The notes under the pieces were generated by a model. It was not told where the DNA came from and made no database searches. It saw only the letters and a program-made list of their open reading frames with translations. Below, one piece after another: positions 35,551 through 43,960 of a stretch of DNA of 64,000 bases. A program made the translations under genes and the position numbers. This stretch comes from Thiotrichaceae bacterium UBA973. GTDB lineage: Bacteria; Pseudomonadota; Gammaproteobacteria; Eutrophobiales; Eutrophobiaceae. The stretch covers positions 1 through 64,000 of the forward strand of contig DBBX01000005.1 of the NCBI GenBank assembly GCA_002292815.1, given 5' to 3'. Each line of letters opens with the position of its first letter. Position 1 is the stretch's first letter.

Positions 35551-36216
35551 TCAGATCACGAAATCACGGATCACATCTACTTTTGATTTGCCAGTTCCAG
35601 CCTCCATCTCGTCCGGTATATCTTTCCCAATAATAACGGCCTTGCGTTTAGCTATCTGCTCAAACCAACGCGTTAAATGTGGTAAACACTCGATAGATAG
35701 ACCAGACCATTTGTGCCCACTAATCCAAGGCCAGGTAGCCATATCAGCGATGGAGTAATCACCAGCAAGATATTCATTATCTGCAAGTCGATTATTTAAT
35801 ACTTCGTACAACCGTGTGCACTCCTTCTGATAACGGTCGATGGCATAGGGAATCTTCTCAGGCGCATAACGATGAAATACATTCGCCTGCCCCTGCATTG
35901 GTCCTACACCACCCATTTGGAACATAAGCCACTGCATAACCAAAGATCGTCCTTTTGTTTCCTGAGGCATAAACTGGCCCGTTTTTTCAGCTAGATAAAC
36001 TAATATTGCACCCGATTCAAACACCACAAAATCTTCACAGTCACGATCGACTATCGTCGGAATTCGGCCATTTGGATTTAATTTGATATACCAGTCTTGT
36101 TTTTGTTCTTTGGCCCCCAAGTCGATACGGTGTGCGGTATATTCCAATGCCATTTCTTCCAGGGCAATGGTCACTTTGTGGCCATTTGGTGTGGCTGCTG
36201 TGAAGAGCTCGATCAT
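35551..36216 (-). CDS. GST-like disulfide-bond oxidoreductase (YfcG/YghU-like)
   Basis: 221 aa. The N-terminal ELFTAATPNGHKVTIALEEM with Thr/Asn in the active-site loop, GRIPTIVDRD (cis-Pro) and FESGAILVYLAEKTG match the Nu-class, YfcG-like GSTs, which reduce disulfides with bound GSH rather than conjugating it. The C-terminal domain has QWLMFQMGGVGPMQGQANVF, another group hallmark. It converges on the flavin disulfide reductase and is divergent from glutathione reductase, forming a thiol-redox cluster. Confidence 0.9.
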   Translation of the reverse strand: MIELFTAATPNGHKVTIALEEMALEYTAHRIDLGAKEQKQDWYIKLNPNGRIPTIVDRDCEDFVVFESGAILVYLAEKTGQFMPQETKGRSLVMQWLMFQMGGVGPMQGQANVFHRYAPEKIPYAIDRYQKECTRLYEVLNNRLADNEYLAGDYSIADMATWPWISGHKWSGLSIECLPHLTRWFEQIAKRKAVIIGKDIPDEMEAGTGKSKVDVIRDFVI

Positions 36217-36304
36217 ATTTATCTATCGCCTTATTAAAATATTCAACTACAGAAATTAACCCAATTACGTTAGTCTTTATCAAAAATAATGAGAATACAA
36301 TATC

Positions 36305-37660
36305 ATGAGTGATTACGATTACGACTTATTTGTCATCGGTGCTGGTTCTGGTGGCGTTCGCGCGGCTCGCATGTCGGCATCCTATGGTGCAAGGGTAGGC
36401 ATAGCAGAAGACCGTTATCTTGGCGGAACCTGCGTCAATGTAGGTTGTGTGCCAAAAAAACTCTTCGTCTATGCCTCACATGTCTCCGAGGAAATACACA
36501 ATGCCAAAGGCTTTGGCTGGGACATTGATCACATGTCATTTGATTGGTCAACGTTGATAAAGAATAAAAATACCGAGATACAACGATTAAATGGTGTCTA
36601 TAAAAACCTGCTCGATGGTACAGGTGTCGAAACTATAAACGGGAGAGCAATGATAGTAGACGCGCATACCGTTGAAATAGATGGTAAGCAGTTTACTGCT
36701 GAGAAGCTATTAGTCGCTACAGGCGGTTGGCCTAGCGTGCCTGAAATTCCCGGTAAAGAACATATCATTTCATCTAACGAAGCCTTCTTCCTTGAGTCAC
36801 TGCCGGAAAAGATCATCATCGTTGGTGGCGGCTATATCGCCGTTGAATTTGCCGGTATTTTTAATGGTTTAGGGGTGGAGACCACCCTGTTGTATCGTGG
36901 CCCCCTATTCTTGCGTGGTTTTGACCAAGACCTGCGCACTACGCTTGCTGTAGAAATGCAAAAGAAAGGCATTAATATTAAATTCAATTCAAATATAAAA
37001 CAGATTGATAAATTAGATAATAAATTACTTGCCACTCTTGAAGACGACACACAACTTGCAGCAGGACAGATTATGTATGCGACTGGTCGTAAACCGATGA
37101 CAGATAATATGGGTCTGGAAAATGTAGGCATCGAACTGAATGAAAAAAATGCCATCAAGGTCAATAATGATTATCAGACCAATGTCCCCTCTATCTATGC
37201 CATAGGTGATGTTACTGATCGCGTTAACCTGACACCTGTCGCATTAGCTGAAGGCATGGTATTGGCCAAACGATTCTTTGCAAATGAACATAAGACTGTT
37301 GATTATTCTGATATCCCTACCTGTGTTTTTAGTCAACCAAATCTTGGCACTGTTGGATTGACTGAAGATCAAGCAAGAGAAAAATATAGTGATATTGATA
37401 TCTACAAATCAAAGTTCACACCAATGAAATACTCTCTATCCGACAATGATGAAAAAACAGTAATGAAAATGATTGTCGATAAAAATAGTGACCGTGTTAT
37501 AGGTGTTCATATGCTCGGGCCAGATGCTGGTGAGATTATTCAGGGTATCGGTATTGCCATGAAAGCCGGTGCACGCAAACAAGATTTTGATTCGACAATA
37601 GGCATACACCCAACCGCTGCTGAAGAATTCGTTACTATGCGGGAACCAACAACTGATTAG
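36305..37660 (+). CDS. gor: Glutathione-disulfide reductase
   Basis: 451 aa. FAD site VIGAGSGGVRAARMSASYGA, redox disulfide GGTCVNVGCVPKKL (Cys43/Cys48), NADP domain VGGGYIAVEFAGIFNGLGV with a downstream LYRGPLFLRGFD supplying arginines for the NADP phosphate, IYAIGDVTDRVNLTPVALAE, and the C-terminal dimer motif GIHPTAAEEFVTMR. It regenerates GSH from GSSG with NADPH, serving the GSTs around it. Length and motifs are canonical. Confidence 0.95.
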   Translation: MSDYDYDLFVIGAGSGGVRAARMSASYGARVGIAEDRYLGGTCVNVGCVPKKLFVYASHVSEEIHNAKGFGWDIDHMSFDWSTLIKNKNTEIQRLNGVYKNLLDGTGVETINGRAMIVDAHTVEIDGKQFTAEKLLVATGGWPSVPEIPGKEHIISSNEAFFLESLPEKIIIVGGGYIAVEFAGIFNGLGVETTLLYRGPLFLRGFDQDLRTTLAVEMQKKGINIKFNSNIKQIDKLDNKLLATLEDDTQLAAGQIMYATGRKPMTDNMGLENVGIELNEKNAIKVNNDYQTNVPSIYAIGDVTDRVNLTPVALAEGMVLAKRFFANEHKTVDYSDIPTCVFSQPNLGTVGLTEDQAREKYSDIDIYKSKFTPMKYSLSDNDEKTVMKMIVDKNSDRVIGVHMLGPDAGEIIQGIGIAMKAGARKQDFDSTIGIHPTAAEEFVTMREPTTD

Positions 37661-37687
37661 CACATAGCTCATCACTACAGTTAAAGA

Positions 37688-37758
37688 AGCCGAGAGAACG
37701 TAGCTCCTCCTCAAGATACATGCTAACTACAGTTAGCAATAGACTACGAACCTCGGCT
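37688..37758. ncRNA. Candidate structured RNA element between gor and DUF2452
   Basis: AGCCGAG (37688-37694) pairs perfectly with CTCGGCT (37752-37758). Inside, CGTAG (37699-37703) pairs with CTACG (37744-37748) across a small internal loop. The interior holds a hairpin, GCTAAC-TACA-GTTAGC (37722-37737). There is no T-tract, so it is not a standard terminator. GCTCCT at 37702-37707 can alternatively pair with AGGAGC at 37780-37785, which would disrupt the inner stem. It could be a leader element for the DUF2452 gene at 37905 or a gor 3' UTR structure. Strand is not fixed by the sequence. Confidence 0.45.
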
Positions 37759-37904
37759 AAGGGAGAGACATTTTAAAGTAGGAGCCTCAATAAGATTAAA
37801 TTACTCAATATTTTTTAACAATAATTCTAATTGTCTTGTACAAACAATATTATTATTTGAGGTCACTCGTTAACATCATTACAAACGTTTAGTATCAGCA
37901 CTAT

Positions 37905-38480
37905 ATGAAACAAAAAAAACCAAACCCGCAAGGAAAAGGCTTGTCGACTGTCCTGGACGCGCTCGTAGACAGTCAAGTGAAAACTTCTTTACCTCCAAAG
38001 AATATTGACCAGGTTTCCAGTGAATTATTTACCTCATTATTTGTGCTCAATACAAATTTTGAATTTAGACCTGTCGCGGGGAATAGTTATTGGCTATACC
38101 ACACAAATGATAAGTTCAAACTATTCAGCACATCCCCAAATGATTGGGCCTGCGGACAGCCAGGGATATTTATTGGGGAATGTGTCTTACAAAATGATGT
38201 AACCTGGACTATTCAGATCAATCAAGATGTCTCGCAACAAGAATGGTTTATAAGTTATCTGCATCAACAAAAAATTCATCTCGAGGAATCGTTAGAAAAT
38301 TCGATCTCGCTAGAAGAAGCGATGCCTTTCTATGTCAAGAAAATGTCATACTATAGTCGGTTACTAGCATATGGCCTCGGAACTTCATTAAATACATCTA
38401 TGCAAAAATCAGGGATTAATGCACTTCACTATGATCAAGCCAAAATGCTCTTAAGCTACGATTCAAAAAAACCTGAGTAA
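37905..38480 (+). CDS. DUF2452 family protein
   Basis: 191 aa. The N-terminal KPNPQGKGLSTVLDALVDSQ segment is the DUF2452 hallmark, and WLYHTNDKFKLFSTSPNDWA plus GIFIGECVLQNDVTWTI form the central conserved region. It is cytosolic, with no membrane segment. Function is not established. A structured leader candidate lies upstream. Confidence 0.85.
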   Translation: MKQKKPNPQGKGLSTVLDALVDSQVKTSLPPKNIDQVSSELFTSLFVLNTNFEFRPVAGNSYWLYHTNDKFKLFSTSPNDWACGQPGIFIGECVLQNDVTWTIQINQDVSQQEWFISYLHQQKIHLEESLENSISLEEAMPFYVKKMSYYSRLLAYGLGTSLNTSMQKSGINALHYDQAKMLLSYDSKKPE

Positions 38481-38598
38481 AATATACTTATTAAGAATTC
38501 TTTGCCAAGCGAAATTTACAATAGAATAGAATGATTAATCTATCATACACTACCCCATGTTTTGAAATAAATATAACTGGGGTATATATTCCTCTAAT

Positions 38599-38730
38599 TT
38601 ATTTTTCAATTAAAACACCTTTCATATAAACGCTTTTGCATTCTTTACATTCGTATTGTGCAGGTCTGCACTGTAGAGTGAAATTTTCTGCTAGTTCTTT
38701 GGCATCACAAAGCGGACAAGGTGCTCTTAT
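38599..38730 (-). other. Zinc-ribbon reading frame lacking an obvious start codon
   Basis: The frame reads APCPLCDAKELAENFTLQC, then EYECKECKSVYMKGVLIEK before TAA, with CPxC and CxxC knuckles. Between the preceding in-frame TGA and the first Cys there is no ATG, GTG or TTG. It begins just after the stop of the 59-aa membrane gene. Either it uses a non-standard start such as ATA, or it is the remnant of a longer gene. Confidence 0.35.
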
Positions 38731-38741
38731 CTTTTTATATA

Positions 38742-38921
38742 CTAGTCAGTCAATTTCATACTCAAGAGGTAGCTAACAAGTAAACCAACCATCAGTCCCA
38801 TCAATGTTCTGAAATAAAGACTAATACCAAAACCAACTATTATCGAGATCAAATAAGCTAAAAGTATATATCGCATTCTACGGTTTTGAGCCAGTTCTAG
38901 GTTCTGGAAATAACGAGTCAT
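38742..38921 (-). CDS. Small two-helix membrane protein
   Basis: 59 aa starting MTRYFQNLELAQNRRMRYIL. A basic N-terminal segment precedes two hydrophobic helices (about residues 18-37 and 39-54) with a short turn (YFRTLMG). It begins 12 bp after the darP stop on the same strand, so it is probably in the darP operon. No family recognised; clean topology and spacing support it being real. Confidence 0.55.
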   Translation of the reverse strand: MTRYFQNLELAQNRRMRYILLAYLISIIVGFGISLYFRTLMGLMVGLLVSYLLSMKLTD

Positions 38922-38933
38922 GAAATTATTATT

Positions 38934-39452
38934 TTACACTGACTCACTACTCTGCTGTAAATCGGATAAGTATTTAAATAATAACCTGGCTGATTTAGGT
39001 GGTTTATTCTGTGTCTGTTCTTTCTTTGCGTTTCTAATCAGTTGCCCAACATATTGTCGTTCCAACTCGTTAAACTTTAATGCCAGCTCATCTAACAAGG
39101 CTTGATCGCTCTGCAAGAGTCGGTCTCTCCATTCTTCAAGTACATGAAAAGCATTTATTGCATCTTTATGCGGCTGTTGTGATTTATCTAATGCTTTGCG
39201 AATTGATGCTTCATCTTCGTTTGGCATTAAATTACCTATGTACTTAAATTGACGGCTTAAGGCACCATGCTTCATGGTTTTTGCTGCAAGGATTGCATCC
39301 CTGAGTTTATCTGAAATGGGCACATCAATAAGTTGCTTGTCAGGCAATTCAACAAGTTGTTTTCCCAGTGCCTGTAATGCCTGCAGCTCACGTTTAACTT
39401 GCGATTTACTCTTTGGTAGATCATCAAACTCTTGTTCTAAATTATTATCCAT
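38934..39452 (-). CDS. darP: Ribosome biogenesis factor DarP (YjgA, DUF615)
   Basis: 172 aa, highly helical and charged. Family segments are KSKSQVKRELQALQALGKQL, RQFKYIGNLM, and the long C-terminal coiled region LDELALKFNELERQYVGQLI. DarP associates with late 50S precursors and helps peptidyl-transferase-centre maturation in E. coli. It lies 9 bp downstream of a GST gene on the same strand. Confidence 0.92.
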   Translation of the reverse strand: MDNNLEQEFDDLPKSKSQVKRELQALQALGKQLVELPDKQLIDVPISDKLRDAILAAKTMKHGALSRQFKYIGNLMPNEDEASIRKALDKSQQPHKDAINAFHVLEEWRDRLLQSDQALLDELALKFNELERQYVGQLIRNAKKEQTQNKPPKSARLLFKYLSDLQQSSESV

Positions 39453-39461
39453 AATTTCTGC

Positions 39462-40130
39462 TTATGTTATTGCGGAGCCATCGGGCATATGCGTCGCTTT
39501 ACTTTTCTGTACACTTTCTCGTTCCTGTAATTCATCGTACCAACGCTTGACATGATCTGCACTCTCAGGAATCTGCATTTCCATTGCATGCCCCATGTCT
39601 ACAACGCATATCGTCGTAATATCAGCTACTGAAAAATGATCACCTGCTACAAACTTATTATCTGCGAGCTGATCATTAAGTTTTTTATAGAAACTAGCGA
39701 CACGTATTTTGCCACGGTCAATTAAATCCGGTATTTGAGGAATTGGCTCACTATAGCCTGGCAGCCCTCTATCGACTAAAGCAGGATGCGAATTACGTAA
39801 AATTTCCGCATGTGCGACCATACCGCCATCGTAGGCACGACGTTCCCATGCGCTGATCATAGCCTTTTCTAAAGCAGTCGATCCCATTAACGGCGGTTCG
39901 GGATGAAGAGTTTCAAAGTAGTGCCAAATTGCCAAGCCCTCACCAATTTGCGTACCGTCATCCAGTTCCAACATAGGTACCATCTGATGTACATACTGAT
40001 TACGAAAACCTTCTTTTAGAAGAATATCAGGAGTGATACATTCCTCTCGTTCAACCTCTATGCCCTTCTCGAAAAGATACATCCTCACTCGCCGACAATT
40101 CGGTGCAAAATCCCATTCGTATAGTTTCAT
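39462..40130 (-). CDS. Glutathione S-transferase family protein
   Basis: 222 aa. The N-terminal thioredoxin-like domain has YEWDFAPNCRRVRMYLFEKG (the Cys in the active-site loop suggests a thiol-transfer type), VHQMVPMLELDDG with cis-Pro, and EGLAIWHYFE. The helical C-terminal domain contains NKFVAGDHFSVADITT with the N-capping box. Third GST of the window. It heads a probable operon with darP and the small membrane gene. Confidence 0.9.
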   Translation of the reverse strand: MKLYEWDFAPNCRRVRMYLFEKGIEVEREECITPDILLKEGFRNQYVHQMVPMLELDDGTQIGEGLAIWHYFETLHPEPPLMGSTALEKAMISAWERRAYDGGMVAHAEILRNSHPALVDRGLPGYSEPIPQIPDLIDRGKIRVASFYKKLNDQLADNKFVAGDHFSVADITTICVVDMGHAMEMQIPESADHVKRWYDELQERESVQKSKATHMPDGSAIT

Positions 40131-40185
40131 GAAAGACTCCTAAGTGAGCTAGATAAATAGTCTATACCAATATACTCAACAACAA

Positions 40186-41001
40186 CTATTCTCCTGACAA
40201 GGTATATTCAGAAAATCCTTCAATCCATTCATCTGCCATTTTTTGTGCAAGTTCTATTTCTGGTGCCGTCATTTTTTTCTCGATTTTATCTTTTTGTATA
40301 GCAGACCGATTAAATCCATTCCTTGCTGAAATATTAAACCACTTATGTGCTTCGACAGCATCTTGAACAACACCTTCGCCTTCATAATACAGTACGCCAG
40401 CATTGTATTGCGCCTTTGCATTTCCCTGCGCTGCTGATGCCTTATACCAATAAAAGGCTTGTCCATAATTTTGCGTCACACCCTGTCCAGCATGGTACAT
40501 AAAAGCAATATTGACCTGCGCATCAGCATCTCCTTGCTCTGCTGATTTTTCATACCAATAAGCAGCTTGTTGATAATTTTTTGGTACGCCACGTTCTTTT
40601 TTATACATAAAGGCAAGATTAAACTGGGCCTCAGCATGACCCTGCTCAGCGGCTTTTTTATACCAGCTAACGGCCTTTGTATAGTCTTGTGGCACACCAT
40701 GTCCCTGCACATACATTGCAGCAAGCGTATTTTGCGCGTTAACAAGACCTTGTTTAGCTAATCCTTCATACAAGATGAGTGCTTTTTGATAATCCTGGGG
40801 GGTGCCGATTCCGTTATAATACATATAAGCGATATTATTCTGTGCGGTTACATTTCCCTGCTCTGCCAATTTTTCGTACAGGACAAATGCAGCAACAACA
40901 TCATTACGGTCATAGGCATCCTTAGCCTCTGACAACTCAGTCGAGAAAGTCGGCAATGAATATATTAATAACGATAAAATCAGTATACGTTTTGTGAACA
41001 T
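40186..41001 (-). CDS. Exported Sel1-repeat protein
   Basis: 271 aa from ATG 41001, which gives a signal peptide (MFTKRILILSLLIYSLPTFS, then TELSEAK); a TTG at 41022 would bury it. Six Sel1 repeats of 36 residues follow, each with AQ-N-AYMY--G-G-P-DY-KA--WY-KAA-QG spacing, for example AQFNLAFMYKKERGVPKN. It lacks the acidic linkers of the 1215-aa paralogue at 26248. Probably a periplasmic protein-binding solenoid. Confidence 0.88.
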   Translation of the reverse strand: MFTKRILILSLLIYSLPTFSTELSEAKDAYDRNDVVAAFVLYEKLAEQGNVTAQNNIAYMYYNGIGTPQDYQKALILYEGLAKQGLVNAQNTLAAMYVQGHGVPQDYTKAVSWYKKAAEQGHAEAQFNLAFMYKKERGVPKNYQQAAYWYEKSAEQGDADAQVNIAFMYHAGQGVTQNYGQAFYWYKASAAQGNAKAQYNAGVLYYEGEGVVQDAVEAHKWFNISARNGFNRSAIQKDKIEKKMTAPEIELAQKMADEWIEGFSEYTLSGE

Positions 41002-41038
41002 GCAGATTATATTTCGAGACAAATATTAAATTACGCTA

Positions 41039-41389
41039 TTATTCAAGATTATTACTTTTACTTTCGCATTCATCAATAAACACATTGTATTCACCAATTA
41101 TTCTATTAGCTAAATCTTTTCTTGTTTTACATTGCACAAATGCATCTGAGCGATATCCATATATTATTCTTACCCTATCGCAACCAAAGTCTTCATTACT
41201 CGCATGCAGAACCATCTCAAAATTATTTGGGCACTGCCCGGAACTGACAACCGCATCCAGTTTATATACTTTTTCTAACATCGCACCATCTCTTGGGCTT
41301 GCTATAGTAGAGGTGCTGGCTACAAAGATAATCAACATAGGAAGCACAATAATTGTCGGCAGCTTGTGTCTGTGGTTAAGATTAAGCAT
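41039..41389 (-). CDS. Small secreted cysteine-containing protein, unknown
   Basis: 116 aa with a signal peptide or anchor (LPTIIVLPMLIIFVASTSTI, then AS). The mature part has four cysteines (GQCPNNF, FGCDRVR, VQCKTRK, DECESK), suited to two disulfides in the periplasm. I do not recognise the family. It is in the same direction as the Sel1 gene 37 bp downstream. Confidence 0.65.
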   Translation of the reverse strand: MLNLNHRHKLPTIIVLPMLIIFVASTSTIASPRDGAMLEKVYKLDAVVSSGQCPNNFEMVLHASNEDFGCDRVRIIYGYRSDAFVQCKTRKDLANRIIGEYNVFIDECESKSNNLE

Positions 41390-41445
41390 TACTCACATTT
41401 ATATATTTAAGTGATTTTAATAATTTACTCAATAGATATTGTTAA

Positions 41446-41842
41446 TTACGGCGCCTGCACTGACCGTATGGCTTCATGCAACTCACCCTCACTAATACCC
41501 GGCATCTTTGCGGCACTTTTGTAATCCGGTGAAGGTGGTCCTAGTGCACGTTGTAATTCAGGTTTACTAATTCTAGTTTTTACAATACCAGATAAGTCCG
41601 GCGGCCCGGCCCATCCATGTCTGCCTCTTTGTTCACCTCAGCTTTAAAGCAAACCAGCGTGTAGGGGAATTGATTAATACTGTTTCCCAATCTGTCTAAA
41701 GTCATAGTCTTGTGTTCGCGCCTTTATCATAACCGAGTGCTTACCATTGCTGATTAGCAACTGTTGATAAAGATATCGTTAGTAATGCAAGAACTGAAGT
41801 ATCGCGAGTGTAGACAAATGTTTTATTTCTTGGGACATTCAT
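41446..41842 (-). pseudogene. Decayed gene for a small exported protein
   Basis: ATG 41842 begins a signal-peptide-like segment (MNVPRNKTFVYTRD, then VLALLTISLSTVANQQW) that stops after 33 codons. Further along, another frame reads GWAGPPDLSGIVKTRISKPE followed by LQRALGPPSPDYKSAAKMPG and ISEGELHEAIRSVQAP to a TAA at 41448-41446, with no start of its own. Two imperfect copies of a GPP...EL..A. unit are visible. The pieces look like head and tail of one exported protein broken by frameshift(s) or nonsense mutations. Confidence 0.55.
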
Positions 41843-41862
41843 TTTCATCTCCCAAAGCTTGA

Positions 41863-43503
41863 TTAGTCAGTACCCGTTTTTTTAATTCTAGGCACAGCGG
41901 ATAATAATTCTTTCGTGTATTCGTTTTGTGGATGCATCAAAACCTGTTCAACACCACCCTGCTCTACAATCTTTCCCTGATACATCACTGCAACAGTATG
42001 GGCTATGTACTCAACGACACTAATATTATGAGTAATAAACAAATAACCAAGCTGATATTCTTTTTGTAACTTTCTCAATAATGCCAAGATCTGCGCTTGA
42101 ACAGAAACATCTAGCGCACTGGTGGGTTCATCACAAATAATAAGCTTTGGTTTAACAGCTAACGCACGCGCGATACAGATACGTTGTCGTTGTCCACCGG
42201 AAAATTCATGTGGGTAGCGCAATTGATGTTCAGGTAATAACCCAACCTGTTCCAACAGTTCTGCCGTCATCTGATCGCGTTCCTGACGTGTTTCACCTAT
42301 CCCTTGCGCAAGCATGCCTTCCTGAACGATATCTTTGATCATCATCCGCGGGTTCATTGATGAATAGGGGTCCTGAAAGACGATCTGTATCTCTGACCGC
42401 TTCTGTCTTAGCGTGGTAGCATCCAAACTGCTCAAGTCTATGTCTTGATAAAGGACCTCGCCTGCTGTTGTCTGTAATAAACGTAAGATCCCTTTTCCCA
42501 TCGTGGTCTTACCTGAACCAGATTCACCAACCACCGCTAATGTCTCACCCGCATGTAATTTTAATGTCACACCATCGACAGCACGGACATGTCCAACAAC
42601 ACGCTTAAAAACACCCTTTTTAATAGGATAATGAACTTTAAGATCGTTTACTTTCAGTAGACATTGTTCATCCGATGCTTCAAATTTACTCGTGTCAGAT
42701 TCAGACTGTCGTTTTTCCCAACTGGGTATGGCATCAAATAATTGTATTGTGTAGGGATGTTCCGGTTTAGAAAACAAACTTGTCTTGTCTTTTGCTTCAA
42801 CAATTTTACCAGTACGCATTACGGCGACATGATCTGCCATTTGTGATGTCACGCCCAGATCATGCGTAATAAACAATATCGCCATGCCGGTTTCTTTCTG
42901 TAACTTACGTAAGAGTTCTAATACCTGCGCTTGAATAGTAACGTCTAGTGCCGTAGTCGGCTCATCAGCAATTAATAAATCGGGTTCTCCTGCCAATGCC
43001 ATAGCAATCATGATGCGTTGTTTCATACCACCTGAAAATTGATGCGGGAACTCATTGATACGTCGATCAGGTTCAGGAATGCCTACCGCATCTAATAATT
43101 CAATACTTCGCTTGAGACACTCCAGTTTAGAAAGTTTTTGATGCCGAAACAGTGTTTCACTAATTTGTTGCCCTGCTGTTAGAACCGGGTTTAATGACGA
43201 TTGCGGTTCCTGAAAGATCATGCCGATTTTCGCACCACGAACATCGCGCATCTTACTCTCTGGTAATTCAAACAGGTTTTGTCCGTTTAATATTACTTCA
43301 CCACCGCCTATGTCAGCCGCCGAAGGCAATAAACGCATAATAGAGAGCGCTGTAATTGATTTACCACTGCCAGACTCACCTAATAAGACAAAGGTCTCAC
43401 CTTTATTAATATCAAAACTGACATTATCAACAACATTGACCTTATCACTGCCAGTCCCGATAGACGTTGTCAGTTGATTAACCTTAAGTAACGGCTCAGT
43501 CAT
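41863..43503 (-). CDS. yejF: Oligopeptide ABC transporter ATPase, fused double domain (YejF-like)
   Basis: 546 aa with two complete ABC domains. Each has Walker A (GESGSGKS), signature (FSGGMKQRIMIAMAL and FSGGQRQRICIARAL) and Walker B (LLIADEPTTALD and LIICDEPTSALD). Fusion of the two ATPases is the YejF/DppDF-fused form of peptide/microcin-C-type importers. Last gene of the minus-strand transporter operon, 2 bp after a YciA-like gene. Confidence 0.92.
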   Translation of the reverse strand: MTEPLLKVNQLTTSIGTGSDKVNVVDNVSFDINKGETFVLLGESGSGKSITALSIMRLLPSAADIGGGEVILNGQNLFELPESKMRDVRGAKIGMIFQEPQSSLNPVLTAGQQISETLFRHQKLSKLECLKRSIELLDAVGIPEPDRRINEFPHQFSGGMKQRIMIAMALAGEPDLLIADEPTTALDVTIQAQVLELLRKLQKETGMAILFITHDLGVTSQMADHVAVMRTGKIVEAKDKTSLFSKPEHPYTIQLFDAIPSWEKRQSESDTSKFEASDEQCLLKVNDLKVHYPIKKGVFKRVVGHVRAVDGVTLKLHAGETLAVVGESGSGKTTMGKGILRLLQTTAGEVLYQDIDLSSLDATTLRQKRSEIQIVFQDPYSSMNPRMMIKDIVQEGMLAQGIGETRQERDQMTAELLEQVGLLPEHQLRYPHEFSGGQRQRICIARALAVKPKLIICDEPTSALDVSVQAQILALLRKLQKEYQLGYLFITHNISVVEYIAHTVAVMYQGKIVEQGGVEQVLMHPQNEYTKELLSAVPRIKKTGTD

Positions 43504-43505
43504 TA

Positions 43506-43913
43506 TTATTCTGTTTCCAAATCGGGTAATTTGCGAGGTTTTCGATTTTCATCCAAAGCGACATAGGTTAGTTCTGCTTCGGTTACCTTAACCGTTTCTT
43601 TCTTCGATGGATTGCGTTCTGAATAGACCTCTACCTTGACCGTAATAGATGTACGCCCGGTTTTAATAACTTCAGCATAACAACTAACAATGTCTCCAAT
43701 AAAAACCGGTTCATGGAATTCCATTGAATTCACGGCGACAGTTACAATTCTGCCTTTAGCACGTTCCAGAGCAGGAATAGCCCCGGCAACATCAATCTGG
43801 GACATGATCCAACCACCAAAGATACTACCACCGGCATTGACATCTTTTGGCATAGCAACAATTTTTATTGCCGGCTGTTTGTCAATTGGTAGTGCTGCAT
43901 TTGTATTGGTCAT
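43506..43913 (-). CDS. yciA: YciA-like acyl-CoA thioesterase
   Basis: 135-aa hotdog-fold protein. AMPKDVNAGGSIFGGWIMSQ and the N-terminal helix are the family signature, with the catalytic Asp expected in MPKDVNAGG; VNSMEFHEPVFIGDIVSCYA is the second conserved region. YciA cleaves short- and medium-chain acyl-CoAs. Its position inside a peptide-transporter operon, between permease and ATPase genes, is odd and probably reflects simple co-transcription. Confidence 0.9.
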   Translation of the reverse strand: MTNTNAALPIDKQPAIKIVAMPKDVNAGGSIFGGWIMSQIDVAGAIPALERAKGRIVTVAVNSMEFHEPVFIGDIVSCYAEVIKTGRTSITVKVEVYSERNPSKKETVKVTEAELTYVALDENRKPRKLPDLETE

Positions 43914-43960
43914 TTTATTTTAGTGTCCCGCATTTAATATTTGTTGTTAAGTCATAATGA

